DNA of 64,000 nucleotides from an uncultured Novosphingobium sp. (GCA_937996535.1 CALKVF010000076.1:1-64000); one strand, 5' to 3'; shown: positions 16,348-24,557, counted from the stretch's first letter. The notes: generated from the letters alone by a model not told the origin. Translations and numbers: made by a program.

Positions 16348-19028
16348 GCAATCTCCGCCACGTCAATGCAATAGCCGCACGATTGAGCCTTCGGCCTCCG
16401 CAACGTAGCAGCTTGGAAATTCTCGACCGCGTAACCGAGATTGTGCCGCCATCAAAGGCAGCGGATCTCGACGCAGCTCTTGAAATCATTCACAGCGAAT
16501 ATCCCACTGTCAGTGCGTTCGAGCGCGACTTCCCTTCGCTATGTTTCGCGCTTGCAACCGGCGTAGGTAAAACGCGCTTGATGGGCGCATTCATCACCTA
16601 TTTGAAAATCGCGCACGGCATCAATAATTTTTTCGTGCTCGCGCCGAACCTTACCATCTACAATAAGCTGATCGACGACTTCACGCCGAACACCGCAAAG
16701 TATGTGTTCAAGGGGATCGCTGAGTTCGCGATTTCACCGCCCGTGCTGACGACCGGTGAGACCTACGAGCGGCAAATCGCTTCGGGCGGCCAGCTCTTCC
16801 CGACGACGATAAACATTTTCAACATCGCCAAAATTGCCTCCGAAGTCCGAGGCGGAAAAAGCCCGCGCATTCGTTCATTCCGCGAGGAAATCGGCGAGAG
16901 CTATTTCGACTATCTAGCAAGCCTGCCCGACCTCGTTCTGTTGATGGATGAATCCCATCGCTATCGCGCGACCGCAGGAATGCGCGCGATCAACGAATTG
17001 AAGCCGGTTCTGGGACTTGAACTGACCGCGACGCCCTTCACCGAAGGCACGCGAGGCCCAGTCGCCTTCCAAAATGTTGTATTCGATTATCCGCTTGCCC
17101 GCGCGATGGAAGATGGCTTCGTCAAGGAACCCGCCGTCGTCACGCGCAAGGATTTCAACCCCGCTGGCAAATCTCCCAAAGCCATTGAGGAGATGAAACT
17201 CAATGACGGCATTCGCCTTCACGAAAGCGTAAAGGTAGAACTGGAAACCTACGCCCGCGAAAACGGCGTTGGAATCGTGAAGCCGTTCGTGCTTGTGATC
17301 GCGCGCGACACATCGCACGCGGCCGACCTAATGGCGTTCATTCAGTCAGATGATTTTTACAATGCGCGCTATGCCGGAAAAGTCATTCAGGTCGATTCCA
17401 GCGTGAAGGAAGAGGAGACGGTCGAGAAGCTGCTGACCGTTGAACGCAATGACAATCCGGTCGAAATCGTCATTCACGTCAATATGCTGAAAGAAGGTTG
17501 GGATGTCACCAATCTCTATACGATCATTCCGCTTCGCGCGGCGAACGCACGCACGCTAATCGAACAGAGCATCGGGCGCGGTCTGCGCTTGCCCTATGGG
17601 AAGCGAACCGGCGTTACCGCCGTGGATCGTCTGAACATTGTCGCGCATGATCGTTTTCAGGAAATCGTAGAAGAAGCGAACAACCCGAAATCACCCATCC
17701 GCCTCAAGCAGCTTATCCTTGAGGAAGCTGACTTTCAGCGGAAAACGAAAACCGTCGTGTCGTCACCGACGATCTTGACCGGTCTCGGATTGCAGACTGC
17801 GCAAAGCGATGGAAACGCGACGCATTCTGGATCACCCGCCGCCGCGCCTGTTTTTACCGACCCAGCGGAAGTGCGTGTAGCGCAACTTGCCTATGACGCA
17901 TTTCGAAAACTTTCTCGTGAGCCTGCAAAAGTCCCGAGCACGAGTTTTCTAGCTCGTCCCGAAATTCAGGAGCAAGTGCTCAGGGAAGTACGCAGCCAAT
18001 ATCAGGCACCACAACTTGAGCTTGAAGGCATTGCAAAACCAGAGCCTGACATTGCGGCGGTGATTGCCGCGACAGCACAGATGATGGCGGAACGGACGAT
18101 TGATATTCCGCGTATTACAGTAATGCCAAAGGGCGAGGTCAAAGCAGGCTTCAAGCCCTTCCAGCTCGACCTTTCCGGCATCCGATATCCCGCGCCAAGC
18201 GAAGAGCTGTGGGCGAAGCACCTGCGCACCGATCAGATTGACGTCATCGGCCTCTCGCAAGGAAACCTGCTCGAAAGCCGTTTAGAAGACTATGTTGTCA
18301 GCGGCCTGATCGACTTTCCCGACATCGCATACGATGATCACGCTGACTTGCTTTATGACTTGGCTGAACAGGTTGTGTCGCATTTCCGCACCTACCTATC
18401 TGACGACGAAGCCGGTCAGGTTCTATCGTTGCATCAGCGTGAGATTGCGCGGGCGGTTCATGCTCAGATGCAGGATCACTTCTGGAAAGATGATACCGTC
18501 GAATACCATCACGAGGTGCGTCAAGGCTTCACCGATCTCAAAGAGACCGCTTACACTGCGCTGAACGAACCGCCTCAAGACTATCGGACTCCGCCTGCCG
18601 ACAAGAGCAATATGGCTCGTTACCTCTTTGGCGGATTTGCAAAGTGCCTGTCGGAGGTGACGAAATTTCACTCGGACAGTGAGCGCCGACTTGCGGTGAT
18701 CCTTGAGCGCGAAGCAATGAAATGGCTTCGTCCGGCGAAGGGTCAATTCCAAATGTATTATCGCAGCGGAGCAGACCATCTTGAATATCAGCCGGACTTT
18801 GTAGCCGAGACTGACGACGCCATACTGATGCTTGAGCCAAAGATGGCAACGCAGATGTCAGACAAAGACGTGTTGTCGAAGGCGGATGTAGCAGTGCAAT
18901 GGTGTGCGTGGGCATCCGATCACGCTCGCTCTTACGGCGGAAAACCTTGGCGCTACGTGCTTATTCCGCATGATGCGATCACCGATAATATGACTCTTGA
19001 GTTCCTCGTAAAGCAGTTCGGCAGATGA
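16344..19028 (+). CDS. Type III-like restriction subunit, helicase plus PD-(D/E)XK nuclease (Res)
   Basis: 894 aa. Superfamily 2 ATPase with Walker A ATGVGKT (71-77), DESH (202-205), TATPF (228-232), the type III-specific NMLKEGWDVTNLY block (380-392) and GRGLRLP (411-417). Near the C-terminus, PDF (817-819) is followed by EPK (831-833), fitting the PD-(D/E)XK nuclease core. It would form a complex with Mod, translocate on DNA and cleave. It is the last gene of the operon; a ~210-bp leader for the next gene follows. The full set differs from an ordinary two-gene type III system by the helicase, ATPase and small protein. Confidence 0.93.
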   Translation: MSNLRHVNAIAARLSLRPPQRSSLEILDRVTEIVPPSKAADLDAALEIIHSEYPTVSAFERDFPSLCFALATGVGKTRLMGAFITYLKIAHGINNFFVLAPNLTIYNKLIDDFTPNTAKYVFKGIAEFAISPPVLTTGETYERQIASGGQLFPTTINIFNIAKIASEVRGGKSPRIRSFREEIGESYFDYLASLPDLVLLMDESHRYRATAGMRAINELKPVLGLELTATPFTEGTRGPVAFQNVVFDYPLARAMEDGFVKEPAVVTRKDFNPAGKSPKAIEEMKLNDGIRLHESVKVELETYARENGVGIVKPFVLVIARDTSHAADLMAFIQSDDFYNARYAGKVIQVDSSVKEEETVEKLLTVERNDNPVEIVIHVNMLKEGWDVTNLYTIIPLRAANARTLIEQSIGRGLRLPYGKRTGVTAVDRLNIVAHDRFQEIVEEANNPKSPIRLKQLILEEADFQRKTKTVVSSPTILTGLGLQTAQSDGNATHSGSPAAAPVFTDPAEVRVAQLAYDAFRKLSREPAKVPSTSFLARPEIQEQVLREVRSQYQAPQLELEGIAKPEPDIAAVIAATAQMMAERTIDIPRITVMPKGEVKAGFKPFQLDLSGIRYPAPSEELWAKHLRTDQIDVIGLSQGNLLESRLEDYVVSGLIDFPDIAYDDHADLLYDLAEQVVSHFRTYLSDDEAGQVLSLHQREIARAVHAQMQDHFWKDDTVEYHHEVRQGFTDLKETAYTALNEPPQDYRTPPADKSNMARYLFGGFAKCLSEVTKFHSDSERRLAVILEREAMKWLRPAKGQFQMYYRSGADHLEYQPDFVAETDDAILMLEPKMATQMSDKDVLSKADVAVQWCAWASDHARSYGGKPWRYVLIPHDAITDNMTLEFLVKQFGR

Positions 19029-19098
19029 CGTAACGGCCATACGCCGCCTTCCGCTGCACCCTGAGTTTCATCCGCGAATATGGCTGTGGTCGTCGTCC

Positions 19099-19160
19099 CG
19101 TCAACGGGCGGCCCGATCCATTCGCCTTCATTACATTGCGGCTCCCGTGTTGCCCGTTTC
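19099..19160 (+). repeat. Duplicated leader sequence, copy 1 (copy 2 at 20286-20335)
   Basis: The stretch CGTCAACGG...CCCGATCCATTCGC...GCTCCCGTGTTG.CCGTTTC upstream of ardC recurs upstream of the gene at 20428 with a small internal length difference. Both lie in the 5' leader of an island gene that has a strong AAGGAG ribosome site. They may be shared promoter or control sequences. Confidence 0.65.
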
Positions 19161-19238
19161 GCCTGACGGCTGACAGTCCGACTTTCCCCCAGCCTGTTCC
19201 CTTCGCGTCCTCAGGATACAGCGAAAGGAGATCAGGAC

Positions 19239-20165
19239 ATGACCACTTCATCAAAAGAACGCTTCGACGTTTACGGAGCTATCACCGATCAAATCATTGC
19301 CGCAATCGAAGCCGGAGCTGAGCATCCGCAAATGCCTTGGCATCGTGCAGGCGGATCAATCGAACGTCCCACCAATGTCGAAAGCAAGAACGCCTATCGC
19401 GGCGTCAACACCGTCGCCCTTTGGGCATCGGCATATTGCCAGCAGTTCGATCATGGCCTCTGGGGCACATATCGCCAATGGCAAGAAAAGGGCGCTCAAG
19501 TCCGCAAGGGCGAGAAATCCTCCATCATCATTTTCTATCGTGACCTTCAACCGCATCAGCGTGACACGCAATCATCCGGCGATGATGATGATCGCGGCAA
19601 TCGTTTCTTCGTTGCCCGTGCATCGCGCGTGTTCAACGTCGCGCAGGTCGATGGCTTCGAGCTTCCCGCAATCGAACCTTCGATTGATCGCATCGATCCG
19701 TGCGTTGCTGCCGAAGCGTTCATCGCATCCACGGGTGCAAACATCACCGTTGCCGGTGAACGTGCATTCTACAATCGCAGCTCCGACAGTATCACGATGC
19801 CGGATCGCCATCGCTTCGTTGGCACGAAGACGAGCACCGCAACCGAAGGCTGGTATTCCACCTTACTTCACGAGCTGACGCATTGGTCAGGCGCAGAACA
19901 GCGTTGCGCACGCACCTTCGGTGAACGCTTTGGCGATGATGCTTACGCGATGGAAGAAATGGTTGCCGAGCTTGGCGCTGCATTCCTGTGTGGTGATCTT
20001 GGCATCACGGCAGAACCACGCGCCGATCATGCCGACTATATCGGCCATTGGCTACGCATTCTGAAAGGCGACCGCAAAGCAATCTTCACTGCGGCGAGTG
20101 CTGCGAACAAGGCAGCCGAATACCTCAAGAGCATCGCTCAAATCGAACATCGAGAGGCGGCTTAG
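19239..20165 (+). CDS. ardC: ArdC-type antirestriction protein
   Basis: 308 aa with an AAAGGAG ribosome site. The N-terminal ~125 residues (YGAITDQIIAAIEAG, then the YRGVNTVALW region) form the ssDNA-binding domain shared with plasmid TraC primases. The C-terminal half is a zincin-like metalloprotease domain with HELTH at 211-215 and a downstream acidic EEMVAELGAAF helix. ArdC homologues protect incoming single-stranded or hemimethylated DNA from host restriction during conjugation, so it fits a mobilizable element. Monocistronic; the stop codon lies in the loop of a hairpin. Confidence 0.92.
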   Translation: MTTSSKERFDVYGAITDQIIAAIEAGAEHPQMPWHRAGGSIERPTNVESKNAYRGVNTVALWASAYCQQFDHGLWGTYRQWQEKGAQVRKGEKSSIIIFYRDLQPHQRDTQSSGDDDDRGNRFFVARASRVFNVAQVDGFELPAIEPSIDRIDPCVAAEAFIASTGANITVAGERAFYNRSSDSITMPDRHRFVGTKTSTATEGWYSTLLHELTHWSGAEQRCARTFGERFGDDAYAMEEMVAELGAAFLCGDLGITAEPRADHADYIGHWLRILKGDRKAIFTAASAANKAAEYLKSIAQIEHREAA

Positions 20166-20172
20166 GCCGCCT
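20155..20172 (+). terminator. Hairpin with the ardC stop codon in its loop
   Basis: AGGCGGC-TTAG-GCCGCCT followed by TTTC. The TAG stop of ardC is in the four-base loop. Confidence 0.6.
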
Positions 20173-20427
20173 TTCAATTTCAAAACCGTTCTAACGTGGG
20201 GCCGCTTGTCGGCCCTTTTCATTGTCTGCCTCGCGTCTGTGATCATCCGTTGATGATGACGGGAATGTTGGCAGGGCCGGTGCATCGTCAACGGCTTGCC
20301 CGATCCATTCGCTGCGCTCCCGTGTTGGCCGTTTCCCCCTTCGTTCCTTGGGGTGACGCCGCCCCTTCGAACCCTGCCGTTTGCCTCCCCGTCCACCGGA
20401 CGAACCCAAACGCCAAAGGAGGCAGGC

Positions 20428-20736
20428 ATGAAAACCGACTACGCAATCATTCACAAAAACTGGAACGGCATCGAAATCGAAATTCGCTGGATCGCTGATT
20501 ACGTCTCATTCGACGACGGACAATCAATGGCGCATCTTGAGGTCGAAAGCGTGAAGCCAAAACACGCGCCGCTACCGATCACCGAAACCGGCTATCGCTC
20601 GCACTTCATCAATCGCATCAATGTTGATCACATGGGCGGCCCTGAGGCCTACGTCGAAGCGTGGATCGATGAGATGTCACGCACCCACGCATGGCGCGAA
20701 ACCGCATCCGCATCACGCCAACTCGCGCTCTTTTGA
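20428..20736 (+). CDS. Small conserved island protein
   Basis: 102 aa from ATG 20428 after an AAAGGAGGC ribosome site; the longer in-frame version reads through the repeated leader. The sequence starts MKTDYAIIHKNWNGIEIEIR and looks like a compact alpha/beta protein with several His and Trp. No domain is recognised. It lies between ardC and the HTH/Fic pair and shares its leader sequence with ardC, so the two may be induced together on entry into a new host. Function unknown. Confidence 0.78.
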   Translation: MKTDYAIIHKNWNGIEIEIRWIADYVSFDDGQSMAHLEVESVKPKHAPLPITETGYRSHFINRINVDHMGGPEAYVEAWIDEMSRTHAWRETASASRQLALF

Positions 20737-20744
20737 GCGCGAGT
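20721..20744 (+). terminator. Perfect 10-bp hairpin at the stop codon
   Basis: ACTCGCGCTC-TTTT-GAGCGCGAGT. The TGA stop begins in the TTTT loop. There is no U-tract, so it may act as a weak terminator or an RNA stabiliser. Confidence 0.6.
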
Positions 20745-20786
20745 ATCATTCTCGACAGAATGCGGGGCTTACGCCCCTTTCTTTTT

Positions 20787-20893
20787 GCTCATTTATGAGT
20801 GAGCACTTTCCAAACGTCTGCGCATTTATATATGCGCAAAATAGATTGCTCTGCTCACATATATGTGTCATATTGAATGAGAAGGATATGACA
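20787..20893 (+). promoter_or_regulatory. Four palindromes in front of the HTH/Fic operon
   Basis: CTCAT-TT-ATGAG (20788-20799), TGCGCAT-N6-ATGCGCA (20819-20838), CACATATATGTG (20856-20867) and TGTCATAT-N12-ATATGACA (20866-20893). The last one encloses the ribosome site GAGAAGG and ends 2 bp before the ATG at 20896. They probably form the promoter-operator at which the HTH protein regulates its own operon. Confidence 0.6.
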
Positions 20894-20895
20894 CG

Positions 20896-21360
20896 ATGAG
20901 TCCCGACCAAACCATTTTGGCTCGCAAAAGCCTTGATCGACGGCTCGCGCCCTTGCGGGGCGAGCCCCTGATCGCGCCCCCGAGCGGCTGGATCAAGGCC
21001 ATTCGTGAAGCCTTGGGCATGACCACTCGCCAGCTTGCTGCCCGTATGGGCGCAGCGCGCTCGCGCGTGACTGCCATCGAAAAGGCCGAAGTGACCGGAT
21101 CAACGACGATCAAAACACTTCGCGAAGCTGCGGAGGCGATGAACTGCACGTTGGTTTACGCCATCGTGCCTACCAGCACGCTCGACGACATTCTTCGCGA
21201 TCAGGCGGCGAAGAAGGCCGACGTTGAACTCGCGCGCCATCATCACACCATGCGCCTTGAAAATCAGGCGATGGATAAACGGGACCTTGCCGCCGAGCGC
21301 GAGCGGCTTGTCGCCGACATGCTCGCCGGTTCACTTCGCCGCGTATGGGATGACGAATGA
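20896..21360 (+). CDS. Mobile mystery protein A (HTH regulator of Fic partner)
   Basis: 154 aa. The central XRE-type helix-turn-helix is at about residues 33-62 (ALGMTTRQLAARMGAARSR). The N-terminal LARKSLDRRLAPLRG and the C-terminal charged helix match the family called mobile mystery protein A, known from mobile elements next to a Fic protein. It would repress the operon and probably act as the antitoxin or controller. Its stop overlaps the next ATG by four bases, and an array of palindromes lies upstream. Confidence 0.88.
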   Translation: MSPDQTILARKSLDRRLAPLRGEPLIAPPSGWIKAIREALGMTTRQLAARMGAARSRVTAIEKAEVTGSTTIKTLREAAEAMNCTLVYAIVPTSTLDDILRDQAAKKADVELARHHHTMRLENQAMDKRDLAAERERLVADMLAGSLRRVWDDE

Positions 21361-21947
21361 GCGATCCGTTGTTCGATGAAGATGACGAAGCGAACACGCC
21401 TCTCGAAGCCGAGGAGCGTGAGCAGCTCATTCCATCCTACATCACGCTTCGCCGCGAGTTGAACGAAGCCGAGCAGATCAACATTGCCGATGCAGCGAAA
21501 TGGCTCGCATCGCGCAAGCGCGACGTGCTCGATGAAAAATTTCTGCGCAATCTGCACACGCGCATGTTTGGCAAAGTGTGGAAGTGGGCGGGCGACTATC
21601 GCAAAACACCGCGCAATATCGGCGTCGAGGCATGGCGCATTCCGATGGACGTTGCGCAGGCCATCGACGATGCAAAATTTTGGGTCGCGAACGAAACATA
21701 TTCGCCCGATGAGATCGCCGTTCGCTTCTCGCATCGCTTGGTTGCGATCCATCCTTTCCCCAATGGCAATGGGCGTTTCTCGCGCATGGTCGGCGACTTG
21801 CTCGCCCAACAATTAGGTCAGCCGCGCTTTTCGTGGGGCAGTGCTAATCTCGTTGATCCGAACGAAACCCGCCAAGCATATGTGGCGGCATTGCGCGCGG
21901 CAGATGCGCATGACTTCGACGCTTTGATTGCCTTTGCGCGGAGCTAA
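21357..21947 (+). CDS. Mobile mystery protein B (Fic-domain protein)
   Basis: 196 aa. The Fic core motif HPFPNGNGRFSR lies at residues 132-143, with catalytic His132. Canonical Fic enzymes have Asp or Glu where Asn136 stands. The N-terminal helix and the FGKVWKWAGDYRKTPRNIGV flap region are typical of this family. Fic proteins usually transfer AMP from ATP to a target protein; whether this one does is not certain given the Asn. Encoded with the HTH partner with a four-base overlap, it behaves as a toxin-antitoxin-like maintenance module of the island. Confidence 0.9.
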   Translation: MSDPLFDEDDEANTPLEAEEREQLIPSYITLRRELNEAEQINIADAAKWLASRKRDVLDEKFLRNLHTRMFGKVWKWAGDYRKTPRNIGVEAWRIPMDVAQAIDDAKFWVANETYSPDEIAVRFSHRLVAIHPFPNGNGRFSRMVGDLLAQQLGQPRFSWGSANLVDPNETRQAYVAALRAADAHDFDALIAFARS

Positions 21948-22250
21948 TGCAGATGCGTGAGCGCGCGTCACCGAATTGATGCGTTCGATCATAGCGCGCG
22001 CAGTTTGATGCGTCAGATCATGTTCTCCTAAAATTGCCACCGAGCAGCGGACATTCCCACCGGCATTCATTCATGGGTTTTTGACCAGCCGCGTCTCGGA
22101 TCAAGGCCGCTCGCTTCCGCACTTCGTTTGTGCAGCTCCGCGCGCATGTTCGCTGCGCTCAGCCTTTGATCCTCGCCTCCAACGTCAGGTCACGAGTCTC
22201 CCCATGAAGCCGAGGGAATTGTCCTTCGGTGGAAACCAAGGAGAACTGAA
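21948..22250. other. Non-coding leader region between the Fic gene and the small gene at 22251
   Basis: No convincing gene. On the minus strand a strong AGGAGAAC precedes ATG-ATC-TGA (22021-22013), a two-codon frame that may be a decayed start. The right half has GC-rich inverted segments like the other island leaders and ends with AAGGAG before the next gene. Confidence 0.5.
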
Positions 22251-22454
22251 ATGTCTGACACAAACTCAAACCGCCCGAGCCACCGCTTGTTCAACGTAAC
22301 CGGTGACGGCGATAACGCCCGCTGGACTGACATCGGCGTTGCATGGGCAACCAAGGACGGCAAAGGTTTCACGCTCGCGCTCAATGCGATCCCTGTGAAT
22401 GGCCGGATCGTCATGCGGATCAACGAGGAAAAGCCAGCAAAGAAGGGGAGCTAA
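22251..22454 (+). CDS. Small conserved island protein (67 aa)
   Basis: AAGGAGAACTGAA upstream gives a clear ribosome site. The sequence begins MSDTNSNRPSHRLFNVTGDG, contains WTDIGVAWATKDGKGF and ends in a Lys-rich tail, reading like a small beta-sheet protein. I recall very similar short proteins beside antirestriction and mobilization genes in many alphaproteobacterial plasmids and islands, always without an assigned function. Monocistronic, with a perfect hairpin around its stop codon. Confidence 0.82.
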   Translation: MSDTNSNRPSHRLFNVTGDGDNARWTDIGVAWATKDGKGFTLALNAIPVNGRIVMRINEEKPAKKGS

Positions 22455-22465
22455 CGCTCCCCTTC
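22442..22465 (+). terminator. Perfect 10-bp hairpin with stop codon in the loop
   Basis: GAAGGGGAGC-TAAC-GCTCCCCTTC, followed by CGGGG. The TAA of the 67-aa gene occupies the loop. Confidence 0.65.
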
Positions 22466-22487
22466 GGGGCTTCGTGAGCCAGCGTCG

Positions 22488-22661
22488 CTATGGCGCTGGA
22501 CCACGGTGGCCAAGTTCTTGCGCGATCATCGCGAGAAGCGATTGCGCCGATGCGATTGCCGCGTTGCTCGCCGTGATGGCGCGCGATGCATCTTGGAACA
22601 AGGCCGCGAGTTGTGCGGTGGATTTGGTCGCAAGATCGTTGCGGTTGAGATTGACGTTCAT
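22488..22661 (-). CDS. 57-aa helical protein downstream of the relaxase
   Basis: ATG 22659-22661 follows GGAGGATGTC, an excellent ribosome site, so I prefer it to the in-frame start at 22694. The product is a single helical hairpin rich in Ala, Asn and Gln (LNRNDLATKSTAQLAALFQD). No domain is recognised. A 229-bp gap separates it from the relaxase gene on the same strand. I recall short proteins like this near relaxases in related elements. Confidence 0.68.
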   Translation of the reverse strand: MNVNLNRNDLATKSTAQLAALFQDASRAITASNAAIASAQSLLAMIAQELGHRGPAP

Positions 22662-22890
22662 GACATCCTCCATTTCGTTTGCGCCGCCCACCATGGGCCG
22701 CGTTGGAGGACGTGCATCCGCACATCGATTGCCGATGCATCACCTGTGATCGCAACGAATGTGGAGAAGGCTAGGGAACACAATCCCGCCTTGCATCATG
22801 TTCAACCGAGTGCGGATAGGTTCGATCAATCAGCGGATCATGTGGCGGTGTAGAATTGGTGGAAGGCGAACGGCAACGAACCGCGACGGA

Positions 22891-24192
22891 TCATCCCAAA
22901 TCCAAACCGCGATCACGTGGCTTTGGAGCAAGTGAGCGTGCATCACGCGTGCGACCATTGCGGTCGCGTTCGGCTTCGCCCTCGCGCATCTGCCGGAACT
23001 TGGCAGCATCACGATACAGACCGAGAATGCGTTCAGCTTCTTTGCGTCGATTCTCTTTGATCAATTCTTGAAGGGCTTGGCGATCCTTGTGCTGCGCATG
23101 GATCAGAGCGTGCCGCTCATGGCTATCGCGCTCGCGCGCAAATTTGGATTCCATCTCATTCTGCTTGCGGGTTTTGAAATATTTCCCCGTCAGGAAATCC
23201 CATGCACCGGCAATGCCCTTTCGCAGACGTGATGAGCGAATGCGTTGCTCTTCGTTCCAACGTGCGGTGATGGATTTATCGAAGGCTTGGCGTTCAGCTT
23301 GATGCTGAACCTTGAGCGCTTCGCGCTTGGCTACCAATGGTTGCATATTGTGGTGAGCGATACGTTTGGCTTCCCCAATGTAGCGGGAGAGGCGCGGAGC
23401 GATTTGCTCAGCAATAGTCTGTCTGGTTTCCGCGACTGATGGCAAGACAGCGGGATCACCGAGGCGTGAGAGCACAGCCGATTTTTTGTCAGGTATGACG
23501 CGCGTGATTGAGTGGACATCGCCGTCAATCGTGACGGCGACGAAGCTGCGCTTGTCACCACGCGCAAGGTGGAGGCCGCGCTCTTCGAGCGCCGCCGCGA
23601 AACTTTTCACATTGTCCGATTGCTTCCAGCTATCGATGATAGCGGCGCGCAGTTCGCGCGGATCAAGACCTGCGCGCTTGGCTTGCTGCCATTCGTCCAA
23701 TGAGAAATTACGCGCATCGCGCAGTTTGGGATTGGCGAAGCCCTTCGGCATCGCCCAGCCATTTTCAAGATAGACTTCCTTCGCCAAGGCTTGCAGCTTG
23801 GTTTTGAAGAAGGGCATATCAATAGCCGTCATGGTCTCAGCGTTGATGCGCGACCAGACGGCGTGACAATGGCGACGACCTTCCTTTTCATGGAATACGA
23901 TGACGCGCGGCTGCCCCGTCAAACCCAACCGCTCTTCAATGTCGCCGATCACCTTCTCGAATGTCTCGACCCGCACAGATTCGTGCGCAGGCGGACTGAG
24001 CGACATTGAAAACAGATAACGCTGGCACTTCGTCCCGCGCGCCGCCGCATAGGCTTCGTTCATCGCGCCCATCACGTTGTCGGAGATGAACCCCGACACT
24101 TCGTGAATCTCGACATGTTCATTCTCTTCGGTCTTTAGCAGATGCGCTCCGAGCTGACGACCACCGCTGCGCTTGGAGGCTTTGAAGATCAT
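22891..24192 (-). CDS. Relaxase / mobilization nuclease
   Basis: 433 aa. The N-terminal ~260 residues form a VirD2-like relaxase domain. The metal-binding motif HCHAVWSRIN at 108-117 is the HxHx6N relaxase motif III. In motif I, where the DNA-nicking Tyr normally sits, the sequence is GRQLGAHLLK with His17, and no obvious Tyr replaces it. The C-terminal half is basic coiled coil. It would nick the oriT and pilot the strand into a helper secretion system. The upstream MobC-like gene overlaps by four bases. Confidence 0.88.
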   Translation of the reverse strand: MIFKASKRSGGRQLGAHLLKTEENEHVEIHEVSGFISDNVMGAMNEAYAAARGTKCQRYLFSMSLSPPAHESVRVETFEKVIGDIEERLGLTGQPRVIVFHEKEGRRHCHAVWSRINAETMTAIDMPFFKTKLQALAKEVYLENGWAMPKGFANPKLRDARNFSLDEWQQAKRAGLDPRELRAAIIDSWKQSDNVKSFAAALEERGLHLARGDKRSFVAVTIDGDVHSITRVIPDKKSAVLSRLGDPAVLPSVAETRQTIAEQIAPRLSRYIGEAKRIAHHNMQPLVAKREALKVQHQAERQAFDKSITARWNEEQRIRSSRLRKGIAGAWDFLTGKYFKTRKQNEMESKFARERDSHERHALIHAQHKDRQALQELIKENRRKEAERILGLYRDAAKFRQMREGEAERDRNGRTRDARSLAPKPRDRGLDLG

Positions 24193-24557
24193 AGTCGCGC
24201 ATCCAGATCGAGAGCTTCGATCAAAAGCTGCCTCATTCGCGTGACTTCATGCACCGCTGTCATCAGCGCCTCTTCGGTTTCGGGCGTGACCGGAAGGCTC
24301 CCCGAATTTGCGGCCTTAGCGAGCTGGTTCACATTGTTCGCCAGTCGCGATTGACCGAGCATCGCCAAAAGCTGCGCAAGTGCGCGATGATCCTTTACCG
24401 GAAACTTGCCGCGACGACGCGGCGCGATCCAGTTGGGATCAAGTAAGCGCGAACGGATATAGCCGCCGAGAGACATTCCGGCAGCATCATGTTCGATCTT
24501 GGCGCGTTCCTCGAAAGTCAGGCGCAGCGAGAAGGGAGGTGGACGGCGATCATCCAT
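24189..24557 (-). CDS. MobC-like relaxosome accessory protein
   Basis: 122 aa from ATG 24555-24557 after GGAGGCAGG; the frame extending to 24656 lies inside the upstream gene. The N-terminal strand FSLRLTFEERAKIEHDAAG and the helices after it fit the ribbon-helix-helix fold of mobilization proteins. The middle LGQSRLANNVNQLAKAANSG matches the conserved block of bacterial MobC proteins. It would bind oriT and help the relaxase nick. Overlaps the relaxase start by four bases. Confidence 0.85.
   Translation of the reverse strand: MDDRRPPPFSLRLTFEERAKIEHDAAGMSLGGYIRSRLLDPNWIAPRRRGKFPVKDHRALAQLLAMLGQSRLANNVNQLAKAANSGSLPVTPETEEALMTAVHEVTRMRQLLIEALDLDARL

Noticed and set aside
9238..19028. DISARM, BREX or Dnd assignment for the defence operon.
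   Set aside because: No DUF1998 (drmB), PLD (drmC), PglZ or Dnd genes are present; only general helicase and methyltransferase similarity.
21813..22070. Minus-strand frame of 85 codons (including AILGEHDLTHQTARAM) behind a good AGGAGAA sequence.
   Set aside because: Half of it is antisense to the Fic gene, the ribosome site points to another frame (ATG ATC TGA), and codon use is not island-like.
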